The notes under the pieces are model-generated. The model was not told where the DNA came from, searched no databases, and saw nothing but the letters and a program-made list of their open reading frames with translations. The translations under genes were made by a program, and so were the position numbers. Shown here in pieces: positions 26,152 to 35,858 of a stretch of 64,000 nt of DNA; position 1 is the first letter of the stretch, and each line of letters opens with the position of its first letter. This DNA is from DASRDB01 sp035652815 (GTDB lineage Bacteria > Chloroflexota > Ktedonobacteria > Ktedonobacterales > Ktedonobacteraceae), in NCBI GenBank assembly GCA_035652815.1, contig DASRDB010000003.1:868001-932000 (forward strand), given 5' to 3'.

Positions 26152-26943
26152 ATGGCAACTGGTAATATCGGCCAGCGGGATAGCATGGTAGATGATGATT
26201 ACATGCTAGACGAGGACGAGGTAGATGAATCACAGATGACGCTCATTGAGCATCTGGAAGAATTGCGCTGGCGCATCTTCAAGTCGCTCATCGGCATCGT
26301 CATCGGCGCAATTGTCGCCTTCATCTTCCGCGAGCAGATCATGCACTTCCTGACCCTGCCTCTACCTAAAGAAGCAGATGTGCTTGGGCATGGGAACAAA
26401 CTTGTGGTACAGGGTGTTGCAGAAGGTTTCACCGTCTTTCTGAAGCTCTCCGTCGCGGTCGGCTTCCTGATCGCCCTGCCGCTCATCCTGTACCAGGCCT
26501 GGGCCTTCATCTCGCCGGGCCTGTACTCGCACGAGAAGAAGACGGCCCTGCCGTTCGTCTTCATCGGCATTTTCCTCTTCCTGGCAGGTATCAGCCTGGG
26601 CTACATCGTCCTGCAATATCCGGTACAGTGGTTGATTAATTTCGCAGCCACCGATTTCACCGAACTGGTGACGGCTGACAGCTACTTTACCTTCGTCGCC
26701 TTCTTCCTGCTGGCTTTCGGCATCGTCTTTGAGATTCCGCTGGTGCTGACCTTCCTGGCCCAGCTTGGCATCATCACCTCGCAGACGCTCAAAAAGAAGC
26801 GTGCCGTAGCCCATGTCAGCATGTGGATCGCGGCCACCTTCCTGACCCCTGGCGCTGACCCATACAGCCCGGTCATCCTGGGCGCGGCCATGTCCTGCCT
26901 GTACGAACTGACCATTCTCTTCATCCGCTTTACGAAGCATTAA
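26152..26943 (+). CDS. tatC: Twin-arginine translocase subunit TatC
   Basis: 263 aa with six membrane helices. The acidic N-terminal extension leads into LIEHLEELRWRIF, the TatC signature; F-E-I-P-L (FEIPLVLTFLAQLGI) is the conserved fourth-helix region. It binds twin-arginine signal peptides. Together with tatA it makes a minimal two-component Tat system. Confidence 0.96.
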   Translation: MATGNIGQRDSMVDDDYMLDEDEVDESQMTLIEHLEELRWRIFKSLIGIVIGAIVAFIFREQIMHFLTLPLPKEADVLGHGNKLVVQGVAEGFTVFLKLSVAVGFLIALPLILYQAWAFISPGLYSHEKKTALPFVFIGIFLFLAGISLGYIVLQYPVQWLINFAATDFTELVTADSYFTFVAFFLLAFGIVFEIPLVLTFLAQLGIITSQTLKKKRAVAHVSMWIAATFLTPGADPYSPVILGAAMSCLYELTILFIRFTKH

Positions 26944-26984
26944 AATGAATGGATAGCCAAAGCGGGAAGGCATCTATAAAACAA

Positions 26985-27061
26985 ACGGAAGGTACCCGCA
27001 AGGGGATGCCTCTACAATTTGGCGCGGCTTGTAGAGGCATCCCCTTGCGGGTACCTTCCGT
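26985..27061. repeat. 33-bp perfect palindrome (AAGGGGATGCCTCTACAA family), copy 1
   Basis: Arms 26985-27017 and 27029-27061 are exact complements around 11 bases. The same arm core recurs at 59983-60063. It lies between convergent tatC and the propeller gene and may terminate both. Confidence 0.9.
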
Positions 27062-27109
27062 GAACTCCCTCCCTTTCAGAAACTCTCTCCCTTCCGGGAG
27101 AACTTTCCT

Positions 27110-28648
27110 CTAAAAGTCCAATCGAATGATCCTTGCACTCATCTGAGCAGATTCGTTCTGCGTAGTAGTACCTACCATCCAAAGTGTTTTTGCTCCAGCC
27201 ACTTGTGTCATGCCGCTTATCCAGGTACCTTCCAAATAGCCTGGACTCTGCACTAGCTTCCATTGCCTGCCATCCCAATGTTCCACCAGGATAATGCTCG
27301 GATCGGAGTTTAAATTATAAAAGGAACCCGCTGCCCACACATCATGTGATGAAAGCGCCGTTGCTGTGTAAAGGTTATTATGTTTGTGGCCTGTTGATGG
27401 AGTACTCACGTCGCTCCAACGAGTGCCATCCCAGTGTTCCACTAGTGGGCGACACGGATTTGAAGCGCTGGGAGTAGATGATTGTGGACAGGTACCCCCA
27501 GTGGCCCAGATATCATCTGAAGAAAGTCCCGTAACTGCATAGAGGATATTAGCCTTCCGCATTGAACCAGACCCAGCCGGAGAAGAGACAACGTTCCACT
27601 GCCTGCCATTCCAATGTACGATCAAGGCATAATAGGGACTGTAAGGTGTCGCGTCCGCATAAAAGTATCCAACGGCCCACACATCCCTGGATGAAATGGC
27701 CTTTACACTGTAGAAAGTGCTTTCAACCATATGTCCGTTGGGAGAATCAATAATGCTCCATCGCTTCCCATCCCAATGTTCAATCAGCCCTTTTCCATTC
27801 CTGGCCTGTATCCTGGGATCAGTCGCTAATCCCACAGCCCAGACATCATCAGGTCCTGTAGCAGACACGCTGTATAAAACACTGTAACTTTCAGCGCCGG
27901 GACTATTCACCACGCTCCATGTATGGCCGTCCCAATGTTCAATCAGCGCTTTCACGTCCTGAACCTTTTGTGAATCCGTTATACCAACGGCCCAGACATC
28001 ATCTGATGAAATTGCCGTTACCCCATACAAATATCCAGGCGTATTACTCCGCACAACGCTCCATTGCGAACCATCCCAATGTTCAAGCAAGGGATACTCT
28101 TGCCGTTCTTTAGCATAGCCTCCTACAGCCCACACATCGTTCCGGGAAATTGCCGCTACCCCGTTCAAATTGGTATCGCCGGTACCAGGGTTTGGAATAT
28201 CATACCCCTGCCAGTGAATGGCCCCCTGCTGCGTTCCACCCACTCCTGGTTGCCGCGATGTCAATACCAGTAATATGCTGCCCAATAACGCGCCTACCAC
28301 CAGTACTGCTGCCAGCCCGCGTAATAGTCCCCCGAATCGCTGTACACGTTCGAGGCGAAATCTGCTCCCCATACGTCTCTTTTTCGAGGCTGGCGTTCTC
28401 CGGGCAGCCATTCCCTGGAAAGACTCACTTCCTGCTTCTGTCTCCTCAACAATATCTGCCGTTTCCTTAGCCCCATCAAACTGGTGAACCTCCAGCACCA
28501 TCTCTTCCAATACGGGGTCGCGCTCAGCTTTCTGCAATACGGCGATGAGCGTATCAATATCCCCATCCTCTAAGGCAGTCGCATACTCGTAAACAGCTTT
28601 TTCGCGGGCTACGTTCGCGCTCACATTCCGCTCACGGTCTTCAAACAT
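27110..28648 (-). CDS. Membrane-anchored DVWAVG beta-propeller protein coupled to a sigma factor
   Basis: 512 aa. Residues 1-90 are a helical cytoplasmic part (EKAVYEYATALEDGDIDTLI), then comes one membrane helix (about 108-130), then an external domain of about seven repeats containing DVWAVG and LEHWDGxxW, each near 55 residues, giving a beta-propeller. The ATG lies inside the last codons of the sigma gene (8-base overlap), so the proteins are made together. The N-terminal part could bind the sigma factor as an anti-sigma domain, with the propeller sensing outside. This role is inferred. Confidence 0.8.
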   Translation of the reverse strand: MFEDRERNVSANVAREKAVYEYATALEDGDIDTLIAVLQKAERDPVLEEMVLEVHQFDGAKETADIVEETEAGSESFQGMAARRTPASKKRRMGSRFRLERVQRFGGLLRGLAAVLVVGALLGSILLVLTSRQPGVGGTQQGAIHWQGYDIPNPGTGDTNLNGVAAISRNDVWAVGGYAKERQEYPLLEHWDGSQWSVVRSNTPGYLYGVTAISSDDVWAVGITDSQKVQDVKALIEHWDGHTWSVVNSPGAESYSVLYSVSATGPDDVWAVGLATDPRIQARNGKGLIEHWDGKRWSIIDSPNGHMVESTFYSVKAISSRDVWAVGYFYADATPYSPYYALIVHWNGRQWNVVSSPAGSGSMRKANILYAVTGLSSDDIWATGGTCPQSSTPSASNPCRPLVEHWDGTRWSDVSTPSTGHKHNNLYTATALSSHDVWAAGSFYNLNSDPSIILVEHWDGRQWKLVQSPGYLEGTWISGMTQVAGAKTLWMVGTTTQNESAQMSARIIRLDF

Positions 28649-29243
28649 GTTTCTCTCCCTCTGCTTTCCAGGCTATACGCAGGCGATGAATGGCGCGATG
28701 CAGGCGCACTCGCGCTGTGCCCGGCGTTACGTGCAATATCCGCGCCACCGTTTTCATATCAAGTTCATGCAATAGCGCCAGCCGCAAAACCTCCTGATCC
28801 TCTTTGGAAACCAGGGCCAGCATCTCATTCACCCGCTCATCTTCTTCAAGCTTCTTCCCTGGCTCCGCGTAAGCAGCGAACTGATCAAAAAAATCGCGCT
28901 CAGCATCAACTATCCATACCTCGCGCTGCTGGCGTTTCGCTGCTTCAACTCTTTTTCGCTTGATAATATTGGCAGCAATGCCTAAAAACCACGCGCGAGG
29001 TTGGATACCAGCCTCCAGCCGCTCGGCATGCGCCAACGCCTCAAAAACCGCGTCCTGTAAAATTTCCGAGGCGACCGCCTCCACGCCTTCAGCATGGGCC
29101 AGCCCCATTTTGACAACATACGAGCAAATAATGCCTTGTAAAAAAGGCGTATTCTCCTGGAGAAATTGCTTCACACGCAGCAGGGCATCGTCAATCCCAG
29201 GCTCTGGCATCACAACCTCTCCTCGGCCATGCAATGAAAACAT
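28641..29243 (-). CDS. ECF-type RNA polymerase sigma factor
   Basis: 200 aa. Region 2 (about 45-105) includes ILQDAVFEALAHAERLEAGI and PRAWFLGIAANIIKRKR. Region 4 (135-190) includes EVLRLALLHELDMKTVARIL and TARVRLHRAIHRLR. An internal ATG at residue 12 (MPEPGIDDALL) has AGGTTGTG upstream and could be the real start. Overlaps the propeller gene. Confidence 0.88.
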   Translation of the reverse strand: MFSLHGRGEVVMPEPGIDDALLRVKQFLQENTPFLQGIICSYVVKMGLAHAEGVEAVASEILQDAVFEALAHAERLEAGIQPRAWFLGIAANIIKRKRVEAAKRQQREVWIVDAERDFFDQFAAYAEPGKKLEEDERVNEMLALVSKEDQEVLRLALLHELDMKTVARILHVTPGTARVRLHRAIHRLRIAWKAEGEKHV

Positions 29244-29336
29244 AAAGGGTATAACTCCTCAGCAGCACAATACTTACCTCTCGAGTGAGTAATGAAGAAC
29301 GTTCTTGCCAGATAATCAATTAGCGAGGGAAAAATG

Positions 29337-30728
29337 TTACAGCTTCCTGCCCAACTTGACCCACAGCAGCACAATCGTCAGCACATAGCAGCATGCGCCG
29401 ATCAAGAAAATGGCCGGATAGCCAACCGACACAATCAGCAAGCCCCCAAGTGGCGTGGTCAGCGCATTTGGCACCTGAAAGGCCGCCTGATAGCCGCTAT
29501 TCGCCACGCCGCGATACTTTTCCGGCACCACCTCCATCGAGTAGACCTGCAACACGCCCGCCGCCATATCCATCGTCCCCTGCCGGAAAAGATAGAGCAG
29601 CGCCGCCAGTGGCAGTATGCCTGTTAAACCAATCGTCAACAGCAAAGGAATGCTCACTATGCGCGTTAGCACAATCGTGGTTGTCCTGCCCACTCGAGCC
29701 GCCAACAAGGGCGCAAGCACCGTCGTAAGCGCCGTAATCGCATTCGCCCCGCCATCAATCAGCCCAAACAAAAAAGGAGAGGCACCCAGGTGCTGCACAA
29801 AATAAATATTGAAATACGGAATAAAAAATCCCGCCCCCGCTCCCGTCAGACCATACACCAGCGCAAACACAAAAAACGGACTCCGCACCAATTTCCCCAC
29901 CCGCTCCATTGTTGGGACATGTAATGGCTTCTCCATATCCATTGCCGGAACCACCATTTGCGCTGTCCTTTCTGTAGGGGCGGGGGCTGTGGTTGTGTGG
30001 GGGGTGGGCGCTTGCGCCGCCCTCGTCCCCCTCTCATCCCCAACCTCTCGCCGCTCCGGTCGTCCTCCACTCAGCATAAGCAACGGAATAAAACTTGGCG
30101 CGGCAATCAAGCCCGCGAACAACAGCGCCAGTTGATACGAACGCGGCCCCGGCTGGCTGGCAAGCGCTCCATTTGCCCAGCCCGGCAGCGGAGCCATCAG
30201 CCAGGAAAGCGAACGAAACCAGCCGGGCAGCGCGCCACCGATCACCTCGCCCAGTACCAGCGTAATCAACCCGAGCGAAATATTAAGGCTAAAAAGATGC
30301 GCTCGCTCCTCCGGTGTGCTGTTGCGCGTCAGGAAAGGCGCGTTGATAACCAGGATGAACGCGAGTCCAATTCCTGCTAAAAAGGCGCTGACGAGCAAGG
30401 GCACAGGTTGGCGAAAAAGAATCTGCCCCGCACCCGCCACGCCGATCAACGCATTCGACCAGATCAGAATAGCTTTCGAGCTGAAGCGGTCGATACATAT
30501 GCCTGCCGGAAAAATCGCGAGGCCCGCGCCCAGCGTTCCCATGAAGAGGACAAGGCCCACAAAATCCGCTTTGTAGCCAAGCGAAACAAGGTAGAGATTG
30601 TATAAGACCAGAAGAATCCCGCCTGTCACTCCACTCAACACGCTGTTGATGAGGTACAGGCGGGCGTTGCGTTGAAAGCGCCGGTACTGCTGGAAATACT
30701 CCGCAAGCAGGCGCATATTCAATTTCAT
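29337..30728 (-). CDS. Major facilitator superfamily transporter
   Basis: 463 aa with twelve membrane helices split by a long polar loop (about residues 225-270, rich in Pro, Thr and Glu). The MFS loop 2-3 motif is partly kept (GICIDRFSSKAIL). Substrate is unknown; many such proteins are drug or sugar exporters. It lies 8 bases from the gene upstream (30737) on the same strand, so the three genes from 31905 down to 29337 likely form an operon. Confidence 0.88.
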   Translation of the reverse strand: MKLNMRLLAEYFQQYRRFQRNARLYLINSVLSGVTGGILLVLYNLYLVSLGYKADFVGLVLFMGTLGAGLAIFPAGICIDRFSSKAILIWSNALIGVAGAGQILFRQPVPLLVSAFLAGIGLAFILVINAPFLTRNSTPEERAHLFSLNISLGLITLVLGEVIGGALPGWFRSLSWLMAPLPGWANGALASQPGPRSYQLALLFAGLIAAPSFIPLLMLSGGRPERREVGDERGTRAAQAPTPHTTTAPAPTERTAQMVVPAMDMEKPLHVPTMERVGKLVRSPFFVFALVYGLTGAGAGFFIPYFNIYFVQHLGASPFLFGLIDGGANAITALTTVLAPLLAARVGRTTTIVLTRIVSIPLLLTIGLTGILPLAALLYLFRQGTMDMAAGVLQVYSMEVVPEKYRGVANSGYQAAFQVPNALTTPLGGLLIVSVGYPAIFLIGACCYVLTIVLLWVKLGRKL

Positions 30729-30736
30729 GGGCGCAT

Positions 30737-31387
30737 TTAGCCTTGCGGTCGTCTTCCGGCAGTCTGAATCTGCGCGTCCTCAACCCGGTCTGGCAGCGAG
30801 GGCTTCGCCACCACTGCATTCGATGTCTCTTCCGGTGAATAGGCCGGGCCGCTATCCTGCCGGTTCACCGACTCATCGAACCGGATGCCACGCTGGAGCG
30901 GACTCTCTCCTATCAAGGGCATAGGCTCGGCAGGCGGCACTTCCTTCAGGCCGGGCAGGAAGAAAGCCTTCGCCATCGCCTTGACCATCATCGTGCGCGC
31001 CCGGAACTCGATTACGGCCTGAGCCACCTTATCAGCTCCCTGGTCAACCTTCTTCTCGACGTTCTGCGCGGTATGTTCAACCATCTCGGCCTTCTGCGTC
31101 ACATCGATACCCTGCGCCTTATGCACAATTTGCAAAATCTTGTTATCTTGCGGAACAGTGACGGGCAGAGCCTGATCCGGCGGCGTCTCAATCGTCCTAT
31201 TTAAATCATCCACAGCCGGGCGCAGTTTCTTCACAAGGTTAGCCTTCTCACGAATCCAGGCGAAGAGGACTGAAACCCCCAGGGCAAAAGCCAGCCCGAT
31301 CAGGATGTTCACAAACATGTAGATCGCCAGGATAATAGCCGCGATCTGCCCCCATGTCGCCAGAATATCGCCTGGGATGTAATGCAT
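30737..31387 (-). CDS. Membrane-anchored protein of unknown function
   Basis: 216 aa. One or two N-terminal membrane helices (about 12-45), then a helical, charged cytoplasmic part (TAQNVEKKVDQGADKVAQAV) and a Pro-rich tail. No family recognised. It starts 3 bases after the stop of the gene upstream (31390-31905), which has a similar shape, so the two may form a complex. Confidence 0.7.
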   Translation of the reverse strand: MHYIPGDILATWGQIAAIILAIYMFVNILIGLAFALGVSVLFAWIREKANLVKKLRPAVDDLNRTIETPPDQALPVTVPQDNKILQIVHKAQGIDVTQKAEMVEHTAQNVEKKVDQGADKVAQAVIEFRARTMMVKAMAKAFFLPGLKEVPPAEPMPLIGESPLQRGIRFDESVNRQDSGPAYSPEETSNAVVAKPSLPDRVEDAQIQTAGRRPQG

Positions 31388-31389
31388 AG

Positions 31390-31905
31390 CTATTCTCCTC
31401 CAACGGCTGAATCAAGCAACTCCAACTGCTCTTTGCGGCGTTCTTCCTCACGCTTGCGCGCGTGCCCTTTGCCCAAAAACACCTTGAACGCCTGCTGCGC
31501 CCCTACCAGAAGCGCCACCGCGCGCACGCTTGGAGCTACCGCCAGGTCCTTCGTCAACTTCGCCGTACTGCCAATCGTACTCGCTGTCTCTCCCGCGCTC
31601 TTCGCTGTATCCTTCACCGCTCCCAATGTCTCCTGCACCGAGCCGCGTACCGCCGTCACCGTCTCCTGCACCGAACCAATCAACGGCTTCATCTCATTGC
31701 GCACCGTTGTAATAGTACCTATCAATTGCATCAGCGTATAGATAAGCAGGAGCGTCGATAACAACGAAAAGGCCGCCAGAATAATCAACGCGATGTACAA
31801 CACATTCAACAAAACGCCGAATATTGCAGCCAGGACAAATCCCACGATGAGCAGCACCACAATCACACCGCCCGCAATGCCCGCAAAGCGAATCGCCTTT
31901 TTCAT
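31390..31905 (-). CDS. Membrane protein with apolipophorin-like helical tail
   Basis: 171 aa starting at ATG 31905 after GGGAGG; the open frame reaches 32169 but lacks a ribosome site there. Two membrane helices (8-30, 35-62) are followed by repeated amphipathic 11-residue units (SVQETVTAVRGSVQETLGAV) like those in LEA-type or YtxH-like stress proteins. A basic C-terminus follows (KREEERRKEQ). Function unknown. Confidence 0.7.
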   Translation of the reverse strand: MKKAIRFAGIAGGVIVVLLIVGFVLAAIFGVLLNVLYIALIILAAFSLLSTLLLIYTLMQLIGTITTVRNEMKPLIGSVQETVTAVRGSVQETLGAVKDTAKSAGETASTIGSTAKLTKDLAVAPSVRAVALLVGAQQAFKVFLGKGHARKREEERRKEQLELLDSAVGGE

Positions 31906-32216
31906 GAGATGCCTCCCAAAACAATTTTTCTTGATTATAGCGCACAGCCCGAACAAGCACCAGGGGCCTGATACATTCCCATCTCGAATCCTTTTCCATG
32001 CGCATAATATCCCTATACATAGATACGCTTCTACATTCAAAAAAGAGGACAAACTGCACCTTTGCTTAGAAAATTGAGAAAATACTAAAAATTTGCTGAG
32101 TCTTTTTATTGTTGACTTGTTTTTGTACAGGTTTACGGGTATATACAGAGTAAACAGTCTTGTATGCATCTATTCGTTAAAGATGCCGCTATAAAATTAA
32201 GAGGAGAGAACAAAAC

Positions 32217-32576
32217 ATGCTCGCATCGTTGTTCGTCCTGGCCGATGGCATCACCATCAAAATTGGTGATAACGTCTGGACATTTGGCCTTAATTTCATC
32301 ATTTACCTGATTGTAGCAGCTATCGTTGGTTTCATCGCCGAAAGCATTGTCGGCTGGCGTTTGCCCTTTGGCTTCATCGGAGCCATTATCGCCGCCCTGA
32401 TCGGCATCTGGCTGATGACCCAGGTGATCATTATCACAGGCATTGGTGATATCAACATCTTTGGCGTTCCCCTCATTCGCGCTTTGATCGGTGCCATCAT
32501 TTTCGTCCTGATCTGGCACCTCATCACCTACCCGCTCTATCGGGGTCGCCGTCGCTACTATTACCGTAGATACTAG
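32217..32576 (+). CDS. Small GlsB/YeaQ-like membrane protein
   Basis: 119 aa. A central block FGFIGAIIAALIGIWLMTQV matches transglycosylase-associated (GlsB/YeaQ/YmgE) proteins, with three or four membrane helices and a Tyr/Arg-rich C-terminal tail (RRRYYYRRY). AGGAGAG supports ATG 32217. The 310 bases upstream (31906-32216) are AT-rich and hold divergent promoters; I see no gene there. Confidence 0.75.
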   Translation: MLASLFVLADGITIKIGDNVWTFGLNFIIYLIVAAIVGFIAESIVGWRLPFGFIGAIIAALIGIWLMTQVIIITGIGDINIFGVPLIRALIGAIIFVLIWHLITYPLYRGRRRYYYRRY

Positions 32577-32623
32577 ATATAGGGCAGCAATAACATGCAT
32601 ACCATTCCAAATCCGCCTTCCGA

Positions 32624-32710
32624 TGTCATCCTGAGCGGAGCGAAGGATCTCTGGTGTGGGCATGTGATCCTGCTGGCCAACGCAGATCCTTCGCTCCGCT
32701 CAGGATGACA
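32624..32710. repeat. Dispersed palindromic repeat, copy 3
   Basis: Perfect 27-bp arms at 32624-32650 and 32684-32710 around 33 bases. Variant with GCGGAGCG instead of GCGCAGCG; both arms carry the matching change. Confidence 0.92.
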
Positions 32711-32791
32711 GGCGAGAGGGCCTTTTTCATGGCTGACCATTACTCCCCAATGTAACTATCAATTTACTCGCCAGCCCTCGGATAGGATATA

Positions 32792-33448
32792 ATGAAAAAA
32801 CACATCCGAGGGCTTTATACTGTGATATTTACTATTCGCGCATTCGTCACTTTCTTTACCATTATCGATCCTGTAGGGCTGGTCCCTGTCGTTATCGCGC
32901 TCACCGCGCACTTCAATGATGCTCAGCGCCGCAATATCGTCACGCGAGCAGTTCTCATCAGCGCCGCCATTATCCTCTTCTTCGCCCTGGTTGGCCGCTT
33001 CCTGCTCGACCGCCTGGGCATCAGTCTCTACGCCTTCAACATTGCCGGTGGCGCGCTGCTCTTCCTCGTCTCGGTGGATATGCTCTTTGGACGACCATCT
33101 GGGGCGCGTGAAACAAAGACCGAATCGGACGAGGCTCTGACCCGCGAGGATGTCAGCGTCTTTCCCCTGGCCATTCCCATGATCGCCGGGCCTGGCACCA
33201 TCGCTACCACCATCCTCTACGTCGATATCGCTACACCCGACCCCATAAACCTGCTTTCAGTCGCCGCCGCCATCACCTGCGCGCTTCTCTCCGCCTGGCT
33301 GGTCATGCGCAGCAGCCTCTGGATTCTCCGCCATGTAGGCCGCACAGGCATCCTCGTTCTCTCGCGCATTCTCGGCATCCTGCTGGCCGCGCTTGCCATT
33401 CAATTCATCCTCAATGGCATCGCCACCTTCGCGCACCTGCACGTCTGA
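32792..33448 (+). CDS. MarC-family integral membrane protein
   Basis: 218 aa with six membrane helices. FFTIIDPVGLVPVVIALT at the N-terminus and PLAIPMIAGPGTIAT in the middle are the MarC/YchE signatures. The family is poorly understood and is no longer thought to cause multiple antibiotic resistance. The start may be the ATG at 32792 or a GTG a few codons later. Confidence 0.9.
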   Translation: MKKHIRGLYTVIFTIRAFVTFFTIIDPVGLVPVVIALTAHFNDAQRRNIVTRAVLISAAIILFFALVGRFLLDRLGISLYAFNIAGGALLFLVSVDMLFGRPSGARETKTESDEALTREDVSVFPLAIPMIAGPGTIATTILYVDIATPDPINLLSVAAAITCALLSAWLVMRSSLWILRHVGRTGILVLSRILGILLAALAIQFILNGIATFAHLHV

Positions 33449-33459
33449 ACAGGAAAATA

Positions 33460-34434
33460 GTGCTGACCACAACCAATATGCGCCTCAGACGTAGTATTAT
33501 TAAGGAGAAATATTGGTTTCTAGCAATTGGCACAGGGAGCATGCTCGAACAATTCAACTCAGGCAATTCGGAAATACAGCCCGCGCCTTCCGCGCAGGAA
33601 CCATTCCTGCGCGATAAAAATCTGCATATTCATCTCAGCTACTCTACCGCCATGCGCCGCTACCTGCGCCTGAGCTGGATTCGTCGCATCTCCTGGGTGA
33701 CATGGCTCATCACCATCGTCACGGTCGCCATGTGGTGTCTCACTGCTTACCATACCGCACTTGCGGCAGGCGCGCATTCTTTCAGGAGCATCATCGAAAA
33801 TGTGCTTTCCGGGGCGCAAAACGGCGATGTGCTGGTCGCTTATGGGGCCAAAGATAACTCCCTGATTCTCGCGGGTCAATACTGGCGCTTTATCACACCC
33901 ATCTTCCTGCACGCCAACCTGCTGCACATTGGCCTGAATATGCTCAACTTCGTGATCCTGGGCGTGCTGATCGAGCGCATTTTCGGGCACCTTCGTTTCC
34001 TGTTGATCTACCTGCTCACGGGAGTAGTCAGCATCATCGCCAGTTTCTATTTCTCGCCGCAGGATGTCAGCGTCGGCGCGTCAGGCGCGATCTTTGGCAT
34101 GGTAGGAGCCTACAGCATCTTTATATTTATGCATCGCCACGCCTTTCGACGTGGCGGTATCCCGACACTCATCTGGCTCGTCATAATAATAGGCTTGAAT
34201 CTTGGCTTAGGACTGGTCATTCCCAACGTCGATAACTCGGCCCATCTCGGCGGTTTTCTTGCCGGTTGCTTTTTAGGATGGCTTTTTTCGCCCTTTTACG
34301 TTCTCATAAATAACAAAGGAAATACAGCGCTGGTGGATATGCATAGTCTTTCACGCCGCTGGCCCGTAGCAATCGTAGCAATCGCTGGCACGTGCGCAAT
34401 GGCGTTGCTCGCGTTACATTTGATTGGAGGTTAA
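33460..34434 (+). CDS. Rhomboid-family intramembrane serine protease
   Basis: 324 aa. The catalytic Ser is in VGASGAIFG (about 207) and the catalytic His in NSAHLGGFLAG (about 266). HANLLHIGLNM supplies the conserved His and Asn of helix 2. Six or seven membrane helices follow a polar N-terminus. It starts at GTG 33460; ATG 33541, 27 codons later, is an alternative. Substrates unknown. A second rhomboid follows immediately. Confidence 0.9.
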   Translation: MLTTTNMRLRRSIIKEKYWFLAIGTGSMLEQFNSGNSEIQPAPSAQEPFLRDKNLHIHLSYSTAMRRYLRLSWIRRISWVTWLITIVTVAMWCLTAYHTALAAGAHSFRSIIENVLSGAQNGDVLVAYGAKDNSLILAGQYWRFITPIFLHANLLHIGLNMLNFVILGVLIERIFGHLRFLLIYLLTGVVSIIASFYFSPQDVSVGASGAIFGMVGAYSIFIFMHRHAFRRGGIPTLIWLVIIIGLNLGLGLVIPNVDNSAHLGGFLAGCFLGWLFSPFYVLINNKGNTALVDMHSLSRRWPVAIVAIAGTCAMALLALHLIGG

Positions 34435-34438
34435 TATT

Positions 34439-35677
34439 TTGGAAGCGCAAACCGACGTACAAACATATATAGAACGCGGCAAACAGGCGCTGGCTCAGGG
34501 TCAGGGCCGCGAAGCAGCGATTGCCTACGCGCATGCCGCGCAAATCGAACCCAACAATCCTGATATTCACCTGGGACTGGCCGAAGCAAACCTCGCGCTC
34601 GGCTCCTACGGCGTGGTTTATATGGCCTGCCAGAAGGTAAAGGAATTGCAATCAGGGGGCGGTGCCGCCTCTCATATGGCCCAGGCGCTGCTCTACCTGC
34701 TCGACCGCCGCTATGACCGCTCTTTGCAAGAAGTGGATAGCGCCATCGAGCAGGACCCGAGCAACGGCTATGCCCACGCCCTGCGCGCGTACCTGCTGCG
34801 TCTCAACGGCCAGGACTACGACGCGCAGCTTGCTCGCGCCCGCGCCGCCCGCCTCTCCTACGGCGGTACCTTCGAGAATTGCTTCCCGCCCGTTGAACCA
34901 GTCACGCGCCGGGCCCTGGGTGTCACGCCAACCGAACCTGTCGCGGGCACCCTCAACAGCGCGCCTGACGCCACAATGCCGCGCATCGAACGCGAGCCGG
35001 TCCCAGCCTGGTCGCGCCCCAACGCCATGCACAGGCAAACAGTACGCACAAGATTCTGGTTGAGCCAGAATCCGCGCTTCGTCACCATGCTGCTCGTGGG
35101 CATCAATGTCGCCGTTTACCTGATAACCGCCATCCTGAGCGTCACCGTCGGTTCGGGCCTGGGACAGCTTGGCAGCATTGATCCCAACGTTCTGATTAAC
35201 GCTGGAGCGCAGGTGAACATCCTGGTCTCACAGGGAGAGTTCTGGCGTATCTTCACCGCCATGTTCCTGCACCTCAACCTGCTGCACATCGGCGTCAACA
35301 TGCTCTCGCTGTTCTTCATTGGCCCGGCTGTCGAAGTGCTTTTTGGCAAATGGCGCTACCTGCTCATCTACCTGCTCTCAGGCATCATCGGCGGTATCGT
35401 CTCCTTCTTCCTCATGGGACCCGATTTCGTCGCCGTAGGAGCTTCGGGAGCCATCTTCGGCGTCTTTGGCGCGCTCGGCGTCTTCTTCATCGTCAACCGC
35501 CGCGCTATGGGCGGATATGGCTCAGCCGCCCTCAGCAACTGGATTTTCTGGCTCGGCCTGAACCTGGTGATCGGCTTCTCCAACGCCAGCAGCATCGGCA
35601 TCGTCGATCACCTCGGCGGTCTCGTCGCTGGCATGATTCTCGCCGCCATTCTGATGCCACGCGCCCGCCGCCTGTAA
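34439..35677 (+). CDS. TPR-rhomboid fusion protease
   Basis: 412 aa. Residues 1-125 hold about three TPR units (ERGKQALAQGQGREAAIAYA), then a linker and a rhomboid domain from about 205: HLNLLHIGVNM, catalytic VGASGAIFG, and DHLGGLVAG. The start is TTG 34439 with GGAGG at 34426-34430 inside the end of the preceding rhomboid gene, so the pair is coupled. The TPR part may recruit substrates or partners. Confidence 0.9.
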   Translation: MEAQTDVQTYIERGKQALAQGQGREAAIAYAHAAQIEPNNPDIHLGLAEANLALGSYGVVYMACQKVKELQSGGGAASHMAQALLYLLDRRYDRSLQEVDSAIEQDPSNGYAHALRAYLLRLNGQDYDAQLARARAARLSYGGTFENCFPPVEPVTRRALGVTPTEPVAGTLNSAPDATMPRIEREPVPAWSRPNAMHRQTVRTRFWLSQNPRFVTMLLVGINVAVYLITAILSVTVGSGLGQLGSIDPNVLINAGAQVNILVSQGEFWRIFTAMFLHLNLLHIGVNMLSLFFIGPAVEVLFGKWRYLLIYLLSGIIGGIVSFFLMGPDFVAVGASGAIFGVFGALGVFFIVNRRAMGGYGSAALSNWIFWLGLNLVIGFSNASSIGIVDHLGGLVAGMILAAILMPRARRL

Positions 35678-35695
35678 CCTATAGAATATAAATAA

Positions 35696-35726
35696 AAGCG
35701 AGGAGTGGAATGCCCCTCGCTTGTTG
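35696..35726 (+). terminator. Hairpin after the rhomboid pair
   Basis: Stem AAGCGAGG/CCTCGCTT (35696-35703 with 35715-35722), followed by a weak T-run. Lies before a convergent gene. Confidence 0.5.
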
Positions 35727-35858
35727 GTACAGCCAGTACACTGAATGTAAAGGAAGTCGAGCTTGAAATCTCGCTGTGACCCGGCTGAGTCACAAAATCC
35801 TATCCATGCCCTTTACCCCCCCTGCTCGACTTTCTTCCCCCTTTTTTGTAACTCACCC

